Origin: Gordonia aichiensis NBRC 108223 | GTDB lineage: Bacteria > Actinomycetota > Actinomycetes > Mycobacteriales > Mycobacteriaceae | Direction: 5' to 3' | Length of the DNA stretch: 64,000 bases | Assembly: GCF_000332975.1 (NCBI RefSeq) | Contig: NZ_BANR01000004.1 | Coordinates: forward strand, 434,001-498,000 | Shown here: positions 53,070 through 60,898 of the stretch, one piece after another | Position numbering within the stretch: position 1 is the first letter of the stretch | Layout: every line of letters begins with the position of its first letter | Translations under genes and position numbers: made by a program | Notes under the pieces: generated by a model | Seen by the model: the letters and a program-made list of their open reading frames with translations, nothing else | What the model was told of the DNA's origin: nothing | Database searches by the model: none

Positions 53070-54146
53070 TCAGCTTCCGAACAACCCTGTGACGCTGCCC
53101 AGATCTGGGCCGCTCGGGCCGGACGGCAGCGCGCAGCCGGGTCCGTAGACGATCCGGTAGACGGCGCACTTGGCGCCCGCGTCGTCGAGTCGGATCACGG
53201 TGCCGTGTCGCGTCCGGCCAGGACCGCCGACGGTGGTGATGGGGGTCGGCTCTGACCACGGTCCGCTCGGCGACGGTGCGGTGGAGTAGTAGATCTTGCG
53301 TTCACCGTAGATCTTGTCGGTGTACAGGAAGTAGCGTCCGCCGACGCGCGTCATGCTGGGGCCCTCTTGCATGTGCGCGGCGCAATCGACGTCGCGTCGC
53401 CACGGACCATTGAACGAGCCTGACCGCCACACCTCGTTGCAGGTGCCGTCGCGCTTGATGGTGAGGTACTTGGTGCTCCCCTGCTGGAAGAACGAACCGT
53501 CGATCCTGTCCGCGGCGCCGGGCGCGAGGTTGATGCGCGTCGCAGGTCCTCCGTTGAAGATGATGTTCTTGCCGACGGGGACGGCGCCACCACGCCCCGC
53601 CGGATTGATGTCGAGTTGGTTGACTCGAATGATGTAGGGCGACATGCGATCTGCCCCGACCTGGCCGCGGAAGTGTCCGAAGTAGCCTGCGCTGAGGACG
53701 ATGTAGATGCTGCCGTCGGGTGCCCGGTACCAGTCCGGTGCGACGATGTCGCCTCCGCCCGGCGCGGGCACGAGCGGGATGCCTGCGTAGGCGCCGCTGT
53801 TGAACATCTTGCCCTCGGGGCGCGACCAATTTCGGCCGTCCTTGGACACGCCGATCATCGGCCAGAACTTGCCGTCCTTGCGGGGCCAGTTGGCGAGCAT
53901 CCAGAAGTAGCCGCGGTGATAGATGATCGACGGATCGCTGAACCCGTTCTGTCCCCGGCGATATGGCGTCGAAAGGTACCTGAACGTCTTACCGTCTGTC
54001 GAGTAGTACATGGTGTCAGTGAGGTCGTTGTCGCTGTTGAAAAACGTGCCGACGACGACGTCCTGACGTGCGAACTGTTGAAGCGACGGTGCGGCGTGTG
54101 CGGGTCCGACCTGGGATGCCGTGGCGGCCAGCACAAGCAGGACCAC
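53070..54146 (-). CDS. Secreted GH43-like five-bladed propeller protein
   Basis: The protein has the repeating beta-propeller pattern of glycoside hydrolase family 43/62/32-type enzymes: NDLTDTMYYSTDGKTF near residue 40 of this frame, GFSDPSIIYHRGYFWML near 67, IVAPDWYRAPDGSIYIVLS near 133, and MQEGPSMTRVGGRYFLYT near 262. The Asp, Asp and Glu in these blades fit the usual catalytic triad, pointing to arabinan, xylan or arabinogalactan cleavage. From GTG 54146 the signal peptide lacks a basic N-terminus. In-frame codons upstream give ISRNKLTRQILA ahead of it from an ATT at 54182 preceded by GGGGGG, so initiation may be at that rare codon. Confidence 0.78.
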   Translation of the reverse strand: MVLLVLAATASQVGPAHAAPSLQQFARQDVVVGTFFNSDNDLTDTMYYSTDGKTFRYLSTPYRRGQNGFSDPSIIYHRGYFWMLANWPRKDGKFWPMIGVSKDGRNWSRPEGKMFNSGAYAGIPLVPAPGGGDIVAPDWYRAPDGSIYIVLSAGYFGHFRGQVGADRMSPYIIRVNQLDINPAGRGGAVPVGKNIIFNGGPATRINLAPGAADRIDGSFFQQGSTKYLTIKRDGTCNEVWRSGSFNGPWRRDVDCAAHMQEGPSMTRVGGRYFLYTDKIYGERKIYYSTAPSPSGPWSEPTPITTVGGPGRTRHGTVIRLDDAGAKCAVYRIVYGPGCALPSGPSGPDLGSVTGLFGS

Positions 54147-54319
54147 CGCCAGGATCTGACGTGTGAGCTTGTTGCGAGAAATTGTAAACCCCCCTGTCCG
54201 AACGGAATTCAGCCAGAACTTAGCACCGCTTTCACACTCGGGATGCGATCACGGGCTCGGTGGGAGTCAGATTCGTCCGTTCGGACCAACCGTCGAACCT
54301 CGAGGGTGCGGGACGGCAC

Positions 54320-54353
54320 AAGGCCCGGCACCCCCGAAGGGGAACCGGGCCTT
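54320..54353. terminator. Terminator of the cysA-sseC operon
   Basis: AAGGCCCGG pairs with CCGGGCCTT, with an inner CCCC/GGGG stem around CGAA, 22 bp after the sseC stop codon. On the minus strand this is a long, stable intrinsic terminator. Confidence 0.8.
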
Positions 54354-54374
54354 GAAATCCCGCGAGTAGCTGCG

Positions 54375-54680
54375 CTACTTCGAGACGGTGATGTCCTTGT
54401 CGTGCACGCCGGGGCCCTCAGGGCTGACGGTCACGTCGCCGTTGCCCTGCGAGCTGAGCGCGCGGAGCGTCCAGGTGCCGGGGGCGGCGAAGAAGCGGAA
54501 ATCGCCGGTGGGGCTGGCGACGACTTCGGCGGTGAACTCACCGGTCGAGTCGAGCAGCCGCACGAACGCGCCGGCAACCGGGTTGCCGGAGCCGTCGGTG
54601 ACCTGACCGGTCAGGACGGTCTCCTTCTCGACGTCGACGCCCGCGGGCAGTTTCTGTCCCTGTTTGGGTGCAGCACACAT
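54375..54680 (-). CDS. sseC: DUF1416 protein SseC
   Basis: SseC-type proteins are small companions of rhodanese CysA in Mycobacteriales. The 101-residue protein begins MCAAPKQGQKLPAGVDVEKE and continues as a single carboxypeptidase-regulatory-like beta sandwich: VLTGQVTDGSGNPVAGAFVR, FTAEVVASPTGDFRFFAAPG and TLRALSSQGNG. It starts 2 nt after the cysA stop codon. The conserved Cys2 near the start may receive sulfur. M. tuberculosis has nearly identical proteins in the same place (Rv0814c). The molecular role is not established. Confidence 0.93.
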   Translation of the reverse strand: MCAAPKQGQKLPAGVDVEKETVLTGQVTDGSGNPVAGAFVRLLDSTGEFTAEVVASPTGDFRFFAAPGTWTLRALSSQGNGDVTVSPEGPGVHDKDITVSK

Positions 54681-54682
54681 AC

Positions 54683-55522
54683 TTACTTACCTTCTCCCAG
54701 TTCAACCGGCACGCCGACCAGCGAACCGTATTCGGTCCAGCTGCCGTCGTAGTTCTTGACGTTCTTCTGTCCGAGTAATTCCTGCAGCACGAACCAGGTG
54801 TGGCTCGAGCGCTCACCGATGCGGCAGTACGCGATGGTCTCCTTGGAGCCGTCGAGGCCGGCTTCGGAGTACAGCTCGGCGAGTTCGTCGTCGGACTTGA
54901 AGGTGCCGTCCTCGTTGGCGGCCTTGCTCCACGGCACGTTGATGGCGCCGGGGATGTGGCCGGGACGCTGGCTCTGCTCCTGCGGGAGGTGTGCGGGAGC
55001 CAGGATCTTGCCCGAGAACTCGTCGGGGCTACGCACGTCGACGAGGTTCTTGGTGCCGATGGCGTCGACGACCTCGTCGCGGAACGCGCGGATCGAGTTG
55101 TCGGGATCGGCGGCCTTGTACTCGGTTGCCGGACGCGAGACGGTGTCGGTGGAGAGCGGACGTCCGTCGAGCTCCCACTTCTTGCGTCCACCGTCGAGCA
55201 GCTTGACGTCCTGGTGGCCGTAGAGCTTGAAGTACCAGTACGCATAGGCGGCGAACCAGTTGTTGTTGCCGCCGTAGAGGACGACGGTGTCGTCGTTGGC
55301 GATGCCGCGCTCGGAGAGCAGCTTGGAGAACTGCTCACGATCGACGAAGTCGCGGCGGACCGGATCCTGCAGATCGGTCTTCCAGTCGAGCTTCACGGCG
55401 CCCTCGATGTGGCCGCCGTCGTAAGCGCTGGTGTCCTCGTCGACCTCGACGAAGACGACCTTGTCGTTGTTGAGGTTCTGCTCAGCCCAATCGGCGCTGA
55501 CCAGGACGTCGGAACGTGCCAT
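54683..55522 (-). CDS. cysA: Thiosulfate sulfurtransferase (rhodanese)
   Basis: This two-domain rhodanese moves sulfane sulfur from thiosulfate to thiol acceptors. The 279-residue protein has an inactive N-terminal domain and an active C-terminal domain with catalytic Cys in AYCRIGERSSHTW near residue 232. Other family motifs are DGGHIEGAVKLDW near 34, VLYGGNNNWFAAYAYWY near 80 and VDVRSPDEFSGK near 158. ATG 55522 has GGAAGGAACC upstream. It is followed by sseC and preceded by a polycysteine leader peptide 205 nt upstream, suggesting control by cysteine supply. The name follows mycobacterial CysA2/CysA3, not the sulfate-import ATPase CysA. Confidence 0.93.
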   Translation of the reverse strand: MARSDVLVSADWAEQNLNNDKVVFVEVDEDTSAYDGGHIEGAVKLDWKTDLQDPVRRDFVDREQFSKLLSERGIANDDTVVLYGGNNNWFAAYAYWYFKLYGHQDVKLLDGGRKKWELDGRPLSTDTVSRPATEYKAADPDNSIRAFRDEVVDAIGTKNLVDVRSPDEFSGKILAPAHLPQEQSQRPGHIPGAINVPWSKAANEDGTFKSDDELAELYSEAGLDGSKETIAYCRIGERSSHTWFVLQELLGQKNVKNYDGSWTEYGSLVGVPVELGEGK

Positions 55523-55727
55523 GTCTGGTTCCTTCCAGAGGTGGATTTTCTCGGTGGAGTTGTCCGGTCACCGGAGATGTCGAGAGTGGCCGGACGTCGT
55601 GTGGATATCGGTGGAGAAGATGACAGTGGCATCTGAAGAGACGCGGATCTGCGATGTCACGAGCGCGCACACTGCACATACCGGCTGTCACCTGTGGTGA
55701 ACGTGCCGAGGCGGCGCGATCACCGGA

Positions 55728-55808
55728 CTAGAGACAGCAACAGTCGGCGACGCGACAGAAGTCGATCGCCCGCCGACGAGTGAGCAGGAGCTCACGGCGC
55801 AGTTGCAT
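55728..55808 (-). CDS. Leaderless polycysteine leader peptide of the cysA-sseC operon
   Basis: The 26-residue frame starts MQLRRELLLTRRR, continues AIDFCRVADCCCL and stops: four cysteines, three of them consecutive at the end. The ATG is exactly 7 nt after TACCCT, giving a leaderless transcript. In mycobacteria such polycysteine short frames before sulfur genes stall ribosomes when cysteine is scarce and so allow the downstream operon to be expressed. The location before cysA-sseC is the same. The 205-nt gap to cysA contains candidate hairpins, such as GTCCGG (55562-55567) with CCGGAC (55590-55595). Confidence 0.85.
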   Translation of the reverse strand: MQLRRELLLTRRRAIDFCRVADCCCL

Positions 55809-55815
55809 GCCAACG

Positions 55816-55821
55816 AGGGTA
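55816..55821 (-). promoter_or_regulatory. -10 box of the cysA operon leader
   Basis: On the minus strand TACCCT fits TAnnnT and is followed by 7 nt and the leader ATG at 55808, so transcription should begin at that codon. Confidence 0.65.
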
Positions 55822-55914
55822 CAACAGCCACCCTGTGGCGCTTCACTAGCGGCCCCCGTGATCGCAAGGCCCCTGGCGCCGAGCGCACACCGGGGGTCAC
55901 GCCGGGCCGGGAGG

Positions 55915-56886
55915 TCAGAAGTCTCTCGGGCGCAGTTCGCGCGGACCCGTGTCGGCGACGAGCAGTATGTCGCTGCCCTCACTGTGTGCGCCGGTCGGCG
56001 TGAGGCCCCACGGCAGCGGCAGCGGTGGCAGCGTCGTGGAGAAGCGGTGGAGTACTTCGGTGCGTAGCCCTGCGTTGCCGGGGCCGTCGAGCTCGCTCGA
56101 GGTCTCGTGCTCTTCCGGGCCGTCGTAGAAGCCGGTCGCCTGCAGGTGCAGTCGACCGTCGTGGACCGTGAGGTCGACGCTGACGCTCACCTTTGCCTTG
56201 CGTCCCCGATACTCCGACGCCGACGGGGTGTCGGCTGGGACCGGGGTGGTCTGTGATCCCGTCGACGGCACCGGGTGCGTCGAGGGCGGCACGGCGACGG
56301 TGCCGGTGAGCAGAACGCCCGACGATCGATGCAGCAGGCCGTCCTGCGGACCGCCGCCGCCTGCCTTGTCCTCGGGTGCCGGGGTGTTGACGGTGAGGTC
56401 CAGGATGCCGAGGAATCGACCGAGATTGACCGAGTCCAGTCGTGTGTACGCATCGACCGACTCGGTCGCCATGACATCCGACGGTCCGATGTTCCAGCCG
56501 TCGGGCACGCGCAGTGTTCCCAGTCGGGCACCGAGTTCCGCGGTACAGCCTCCCCGGATCGCACAGCCGGCGACTGCGACGCCGCGCGCGGTGATGGTGG
56601 CTCCGGAGAACTCGTCGCGTGACGCGTGGACGACGTAGGGGACTCCGCCGAGGGTCACCTCGGGGTCGTAGGTGATCTTCGGCGAGACCTGCAACGATCG
56701 CGACAGCCGGTATTCGCCGCGTGCAGCCACGGCCAGGTCGGCCAGGAACGCCCCGACCAGCAGGACCACGACGGCACAGGCGCCGACGATGAGCGTGCGA
56801 CGGGCGCGGAGTGTGCCGTGTCGGTGGTGCCCCGTTGCCGCGTCGCCGTCCCCATCGGCTGCCTTGTTAACAGCAGAACGCGACAT
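55915..56886 (-). CDS. lmeA: LmeA family (DUF2993) lipoglycan-elongation protein
   Basis: LmeA supports elongation of the mannan chain of lipomannan and lipoarabinomannan at the cell envelope. The 323-residue protein has one N-terminal membrane anchor (TLIVGACAVVVLLVGAFLAD near residue 31) after a basic cytoplasmic segment. The lipid-binding DUF2993 domain follows, with SPKITYDPEVTLGGVPYV near 70, ATITARGVAVAG near 96 and the C-terminal LPLPWGLTPTGAHSEGSDIL. A Gly/Pro-rich insert of about 55 residues (175-230) is longer than in M. tuberculosis LmeA. It is divergent from the GlnR-type regulator, as Rv0817c is from Rv0818. Confidence 0.88.
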   Translation of the reverse strand: MSRSAVNKAADGDGDAATGHHRHGTLRARRTLIVGACAVVVLLVGAFLADLAVAARGEYRLSRSLQVSPKITYDPEVTLGGVPYVVHASRDEFSGATITARGVAVAGCAIRGGCTAELGARLGTLRVPDGWNIGPSDVMATESVDAYTRLDSVNLGRFLGILDLTVNTPAPEDKAGGGGPQDGLLHRSSGVLLTGTVAVPPSTHPVPSTGSQTTPVPADTPSASEYRGRKAKVSVSVDLTVHDGRLHLQATGFYDGPEEHETSSELDGPGNAGLRTEVLHRFSTTLPPLPLPWGLTPTGAHSEGSDILLVADTGPRELRPRDF

Positions 56887-57036
56887 TGGGGCTATTCTGT
56901 CATCTATCGCGCACATGGCGGTAAGCCGACGTAAACAATGGAGTTCGTCCGTGCGTGATGGTTGCGTCCCGGCGAACTCCTCCCCGACGGTCGCGGTTGT
57001 GGTGTTCAGGGTGGGAAGACGAGATCGGAGTATCAC

Positions 57037-57882
57037 GTGGATCTCTTACTGTTGACAGCCGATCCGAATCCGGAAGCGGTGCTGCCCTCCCTCTCGCTGC
57101 TCGCGCACACCGTCCGCGTCGCACCGACCGAGGTGTCGTCGCTGATGGAGGCAGGCAACGCCGATGTCGCCATTGTCGACGCGAGAACCGACCTCGCCGC
57201 GGCACGCGGACTGTGCAGATTGCTCGGTAGTACCGGATCGGCGGTGCCGGTCGCGGCGGTGCTCACCGAGGGCGGCCTCGTGGCGGTGAACGCGGACTGG
57301 GGGCTCGACGAGTTCCTGCTCCCGGCGACAGGCCCCGCCGAACTCGACGCGCGGCTGCGGCTGCTCGTCGTGCGCACGCGCGGAGTCGGTACCGAGGAGG
57401 CGTCGGGCAAGGTCACGCTCGGCGAACTCGTCATCGACGAGGGCACCTACACCGCGCGACTGCGTGGACGTCCACTCGATCTCACCTACAAGGAGTTCGA
57501 ACTCCTCAAGTACCTCGCGCAGAACGCCGGCCGGGTGTTCACCCGCGCACAATTGCTCCAGGAGGTCTGGGGCTACGACTTCTTCGGCGGCACCAGGACC
57601 GTCGACGTTCACGTCCGACGTCTGCGGGCGAAGCTCGGCAGCGAACACGAATCGCTCATCGGGACCGTGCGCAACGTCGGATACAAGGCGGTACGTCCGA
57701 CGCGCGGTCGCGGCGCGGCCACCGAGCCCGCAGACGATTACGGTGACATGCCTGCGGGCGACATCCCCGACGATCCGGATTTCGACGGGGACGATCTGGC
57801 CGACGACCCAGCCGAGTCCACGACAGACGACTCCTTCGATACGTCGGGAGTCGGTGAGGAGTTCAGTGCCAGCGGAAGCTGA
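57037..57882 (+). CDS. glnR: GlnR-like orphan response regulator (Rv0818 family)
   Basis: GlnR regulates nitrogen assimilation in mycobacteria. The 281-residue OmpR/PhoB-type protein has a receiver-like domain with a short N-terminus ([20 protein letters not shown]) and [20 protein letters not shown] near residue 48, but lacks a complete acidic pocket. The winged helix is [18 protein letters not shown], then [20 protein letters not shown] and a recognition region [14 protein letters not shown]. The C-terminal 55 residues form an Asp-rich acidic tail. GTG 57037 has CGGAG 6 nt upstream; earlier frames to 56962 lack the family pattern. No histidine kinase is adjacent. Confidence 0.92.
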   Translation: MDLLLLTADPNPEAVLPSLSLLAHTVRVAPTEVSSLMEAGNADVAIVDARTDLAAARGLCRLLGSTGSAVPVAAVLTEGGLVAVNADWGLDEFLLPATGPAELDARLRLLVVRTRGVGTEEASGKVTLGELVIDEGTYTARLRGRPLDLTYKEFELLKYLAQNAGRVFTRAQLLQEVWGYDFFGGTRTVDVHVRRLRAKLGSEHESLIGTVRNVGYKAVRPTRGRGAATEPADDYGDMPAGDIPDDPDFDGDDLADDPAESTTDDSFDTSGVGEEFSASGS

Positions 57883-58798
57883 CGCGATCGGAGACACCCC
57901 GACCGTCACCGATCGACTCGACGACGAAGCAGTCGCGCACGCACGCCGACTGGTAGCCGCTGCGACCGATGTCGATGGCGTCGCTCCGCTCTCCGAGCAG
58001 GCCGTCGCGGCAATCGGTGCCGTCCCGCATGCAGGCGCGAGGGTGCGTCACGTGCTCTCGGGAACCGGCTACGCGAACATCACGCCCGGCCGTGACGGCG
58101 AGCCGGCGATGATCGAGGCGGTCGTCGACCCCGACGAGCGTCGTCGCGGACACGGCAGGGCATTGCTCGACGCCGCATTCGAGGCCGCGCGCTCGGTCTC
58201 CGACCCCGACGGTCCGACGCCGCGGGCGTGGGCGCACGGGGATCTGCCGGGGGCGCAGGCGCTCGCCGCGAGTATGGGTCTGCGCAAGGAGCGTGAACTG
58301 CTGCAACTGCGACGAGACGTCGCGGCCGACGGGTCGGACCTGCCGCCACTCGTCGTCGACCCGTCGATCGAGTTGCGTACCTACGCGGGAGTAGACGACG
58401 ACGCGGAGATCCTGCGCGTCAACAATGCAGCGTTCGCGTGGCACCCGGAGCAGGGCGGGTGGTCGTCGGAGCAGATCGACGAGCGCACATCGGCCGACTG
58501 GTTCGATCCGGCCGGGTTGTTTCTCGCCTACGACGTCGACGATCCGTCGACGCTGCTCGGGTTTCACTGGACCAAGAAGCAGGCCGACGATCTCGGCGAG
58601 GTCTACATCGTCGGCGTCGACCCGGCTGCGCAGGGCCGGGGGCTGGGCCGAATGCTCACGCTCGCGGGTCTGCACTACTTCGCCGATCGTGGGATCGGCA
58701 CGGTGATGCTCTACGTCGAGGGTGACAATACCGCAGCCCTGCACACCTACGAGAGGCTCGGGTTTGCCCGATACGCCGTCGACGTCGCGTACGGCTGA
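57866..58798 (+). CDS. mshD: Mycothiol synthase
   Basis: MshD acetylates cysteinyl-glucosaminyl-inositol, the last step of mycothiol synthesis. The 310-residue protein has two GNAT domains. The active C-terminal one contains [15 protein letters not shown] near residue 190, GFHWTKK near 232, and the acetyl-CoA-binding [20 protein letters not shown] near 246. The N-terminal one has [19 protein letters not shown] 57866 overlaps the glnR gene by 17 nt, an arrangement shared with M. tuberculosis Rv0818-Rv0819, and supports co-transcription. All features match the family, so this also places the organism among mycothiol-making actinobacteria. Confidence 0.95.
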   Translation: MPAEADAIGDTPTVTDRLDDEAVAHARRLVAAATDVDGVAPLSEQAVAAIGAVPHAGARVRHVLSGTGYANITPGRDGEPAMIEAVVDPDERRRGHGRALLDAAFEAARSVSDPDGPTPRAWAHGDLPGAQALAASMGLRKERELLQLRRDVAADGSDLPPLVVDPSIELRTYAGVDDDAEILRVNNAAFAWHPEQGGWSSEQIDERTSADWFDPAGLFLAYDVDDPSTLLGFHWTKKQADDLGEVYIVGVDPAAQGRGLGRMLTLAGLHYFADRGIGTVMLYVEGDNTAALHTYERLGFARYAVDVAYG

Positions 58799-59747
58799 CA
58801 CCGGCCGACTGCGTCGAGCGGTGACGATCGTCGGTTGCCTACTGGCCGCGGCTGGTCTTGTCGGTGTGATCGCACACGCGGTGCCGTTCGTCAGCAACAC
58901 CTGGGCCCGTCTGGCCGCGGGCACCCCCGTCCTGATCGCACTCGGGATCGTCGGGCTCGTGCTGCTCGTCGCGTCGCGCGCCTGGATGTGTGCCGTTGTT
59001 GCCGCCGTCATCGTCGTCATCGGCATAGGAACCCAGGTGCCGCTCTTTGTGGGTACGCGCGAAGCGCGATCACCGTCGGACCTCACCGTGATGCAGGCCA
59101 ACATCTATCTCGGGCAGGCCGACGCCGCGTCGGTCGTGCGAGAGGTGCGTGAGCACCGCGTCGACATCCTGACCGTTGTCGAGCTCACCGACGCCGCGAT
59201 CGACAGGCTCGACGCCGCGGGTATCGCGGGCACTCTGCCGTATCGGTTCGTCGTGCCGAGATCGGGTGGCGGCGGGGCCGGGATCTACTCGCGCTATCGA
59301 TTGTCCGACGAGTTCCGGATCGGGAAGATGGCGATGTCCAATCTCCGGGCTGTCGTCGACATTCCCGGGGCCGGGCGTCGCGCCGTCTACGCTCTGCACC
59401 CGATTCCGCCATGGCCCGAACCAGCGTGGCGCTGGGCGTACGAGATCGATCTTTTGTCGAGGACGCTCGCCGAGGAGCGACTTCCCCTGATCCTCGGTGC
59501 CGATTTCAACTCGACGTACGATCATGCGCGCTTCCGCAGACTGCTCGCGAGTCCACCGGGCCTCATCGACGCCGCTGAGCACCTCGGGTCTGGGATCGTC
59601 GCAACGTACCCGGCCAACAGACATGTCCCGCCGGTACTCGCACTCGATCGCGTGATGACGCGGGGAGGCCCGGTACCGACGAGCTTTCATCGGGTCGAGT
59701 TGCCCGGTTCCGATCACGACGGAGTGATCGCATCGGTGCGGCCCTGA
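58722..59747 (+). CDS. Membrane-anchored endonuclease/exonuclease/phosphatase-fold protein
   Basis: The protein has three N-terminal membrane segments (about residues 34-56, 66-84 and 90-110) and an EEP-fold catalytic domain outside or inside the membrane: VMQANIYLGQADAA near 123, VDILTVVELTDAAID near 146, LPLILGADFNSTYDHARFR near 254, and the terminal GSDHDGVIASV with the catalytic Asp-His. Such proteins hydrolyse phosphodiesters or phosphomonoesters. The start is uncertain: GTG 58722 overlaps mshD by 77 nt, TTG 58764 has GAGAGG at a good distance, and GTG 58821 begins at the first membrane segment. The substrate, for example a phospholipid or nucleotide, is not known. Confidence 0.8.
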   Translation: MTIPQPCTPTRGSGLPDTPSTSRTADTGRLRRAVTIVGCLLAAAGLVGVIAHAVPFVSNTWARLAAGTPVLIALGIVGLVLLVASRAWMCAVVAAVIVVIGIGTQVPLFVGTREARSPSDLTVMQANIYLGQADAASVVREVREHRVDILTVVELTDAAIDRLDAAGIAGTLPYRFVVPRSGGGGAGIYSRYRLSDEFRIGKMAMSNLRAVVDIPGAGRRAVYALHPIPPWPEPAWRWAYEIDLLSRTLAEERLPLILGADFNSTYDHARFRRLLASPPGLIDAAEHLGSGIVATYPANRHVPPVLALDRVMTRGGPVPTSFHRVELPGSDHDGVIASVRP

Positions 59748-59824
59748 GGGTCGTCCGGTGCGCACCCGAGAAACTCCTTAGGCTACCCTTGCGCGGACGA
59801 GTTGTGAGGGGAGCGCATCGCGCG

Positions 59825-60847
59825 ATGTACCGATCCGCCACGAGCCGCGCGCGGCTGACGACGCGAAACACCTCGATATCCGTTGTCGTGCCGGTCTATC
59901 GCAGTGCCCGCTACATCGAGGCGTGCATGCGTTCGCTGGTCGGTCAGGTCACGCCGGTTGACGAGGTGGTCCTCGTCGACGACCGCGGCGGCGACAACTC
60001 GATCGACATCGCTCGACGAGTGCTCGCATCGGGCGGGGTCGCCTGCCGCGTCGTTCGCATGCAACACAACAGCGGTGTGGGGCCTGCGCGCAACGCGGGC
60101 CTCGACGCGGCGTCGGGAAACGTCATCTGGTTCTTCGACAGCGACGACATCGCCGAACCGATGTTCACGACCCGCATGCGTGACAGGATGCTCGCGGATG
60201 ATGCGGATTTCGCGACGTGCACAACGTGTTTCGCGGATGCGTCCGGTTCTCCGACGGGGGCGTCGACGCCGGTGCTGGCGACAAGAACCCTTGCCGGTGA
60301 CGACTATGCTCGCCTGCTGCTGCGCGGCAGGGCTCGGTCGTACTCCAGTGGAAAGCTCTTTCGCCGTGATGTTCTCGGTGACGAGCCGTGGGGATCGCGA
60401 CGCGCGTACGAGGATCTGTCGGCCATCGCCCGGGTGGCCCTGCGCTCGCACACGGTGGCGACGGTGCCCGAGGCTCTCTATCGGTATCGGCTGCACGATG
60501 ATTCGGTCTCGCATCGGGTCACCGCCGACACCCGCGCGATCTTCGAGATGGGGGACGAGGTACTCGAGATGCTCGACACTGTGCCTGACACCAGACAATG
60601 GCGGGTGACCGCACGGACGTTCGTCTACCGCGAGGTGTTGATTCCCGCTGCGCACATGGCGATGCGCGCCGAGCACGACGGCCGATCCGGTCCCGTCACC
60701 GAAGAGTTGCTGCAGGTTGCCCGGTCCCGCGTCTCGTGCCGGGATGTGATTCCGCTGCTCGCGTCGGGTCAGGTGCGTTCGGCCCTGTTCGCCATCGCGA
60801 TGTTGACCCAGCCGCAGTGCTACGCAAAGGCGTTGCGCCACAGATGA
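59825..60847 (+). CDS. Family 2 glycosyltransferase
   Basis: The 340-residue GT-A enzyme has SISVVVPVYRSARYIEACM at about residue 19, EVVLVDDRGGDNSIDIAR near 45, NSGVGPARNAGLDAASG near 81, and the metal-binding DSD motif in VIWFFDSDDIAEPM near residue 104. The acceptor region includes RAYEDLSAIARVAL. ATG 59825 is preferred over GTG 59789. It is probably expressed from its own promoter, because TACCCT precedes it in the 77-bp gap. It is convergent with an adenylation-carrier-thioesterase gene. With the flippase at the right edge it suggests assembly of a surface glycan or glycolipid; the transferred sugar cannot be told. Confidence 0.85.
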   Translation: MYRSATSRARLTTRNTSISVVVPVYRSARYIEACMRSLVGQVTPVDEVVLVDDRGGDNSIDIARRVLASGGVACRVVRMQHNSGVGPARNAGLDAASGNVIWFFDSDDIAEPMFTTRMRDRMLADDADFATCTTCFADASGSPTGASTPVLATRTLAGDDYARLLLRGRARSYSSGKLFRRDVLGDEPWGSRRAYEDLSAIARVALRSHTVATVPEALYRYRLHDDSVSHRVTADTRAIFEMGDEVLEMLDTVPDTRQWRVTARTFVYREVLIPAAHMAMRAEHDGRSGPVTEELLQVARSRVSCRDVIPLLASGQVRSALFAIAMLTQPQCYAKALRHR

Positions 60848-60898
60848 TTCACGACATCTATGAGGTGGTTCGCAGCTGATCGGGGAAGCGGTTGACAG

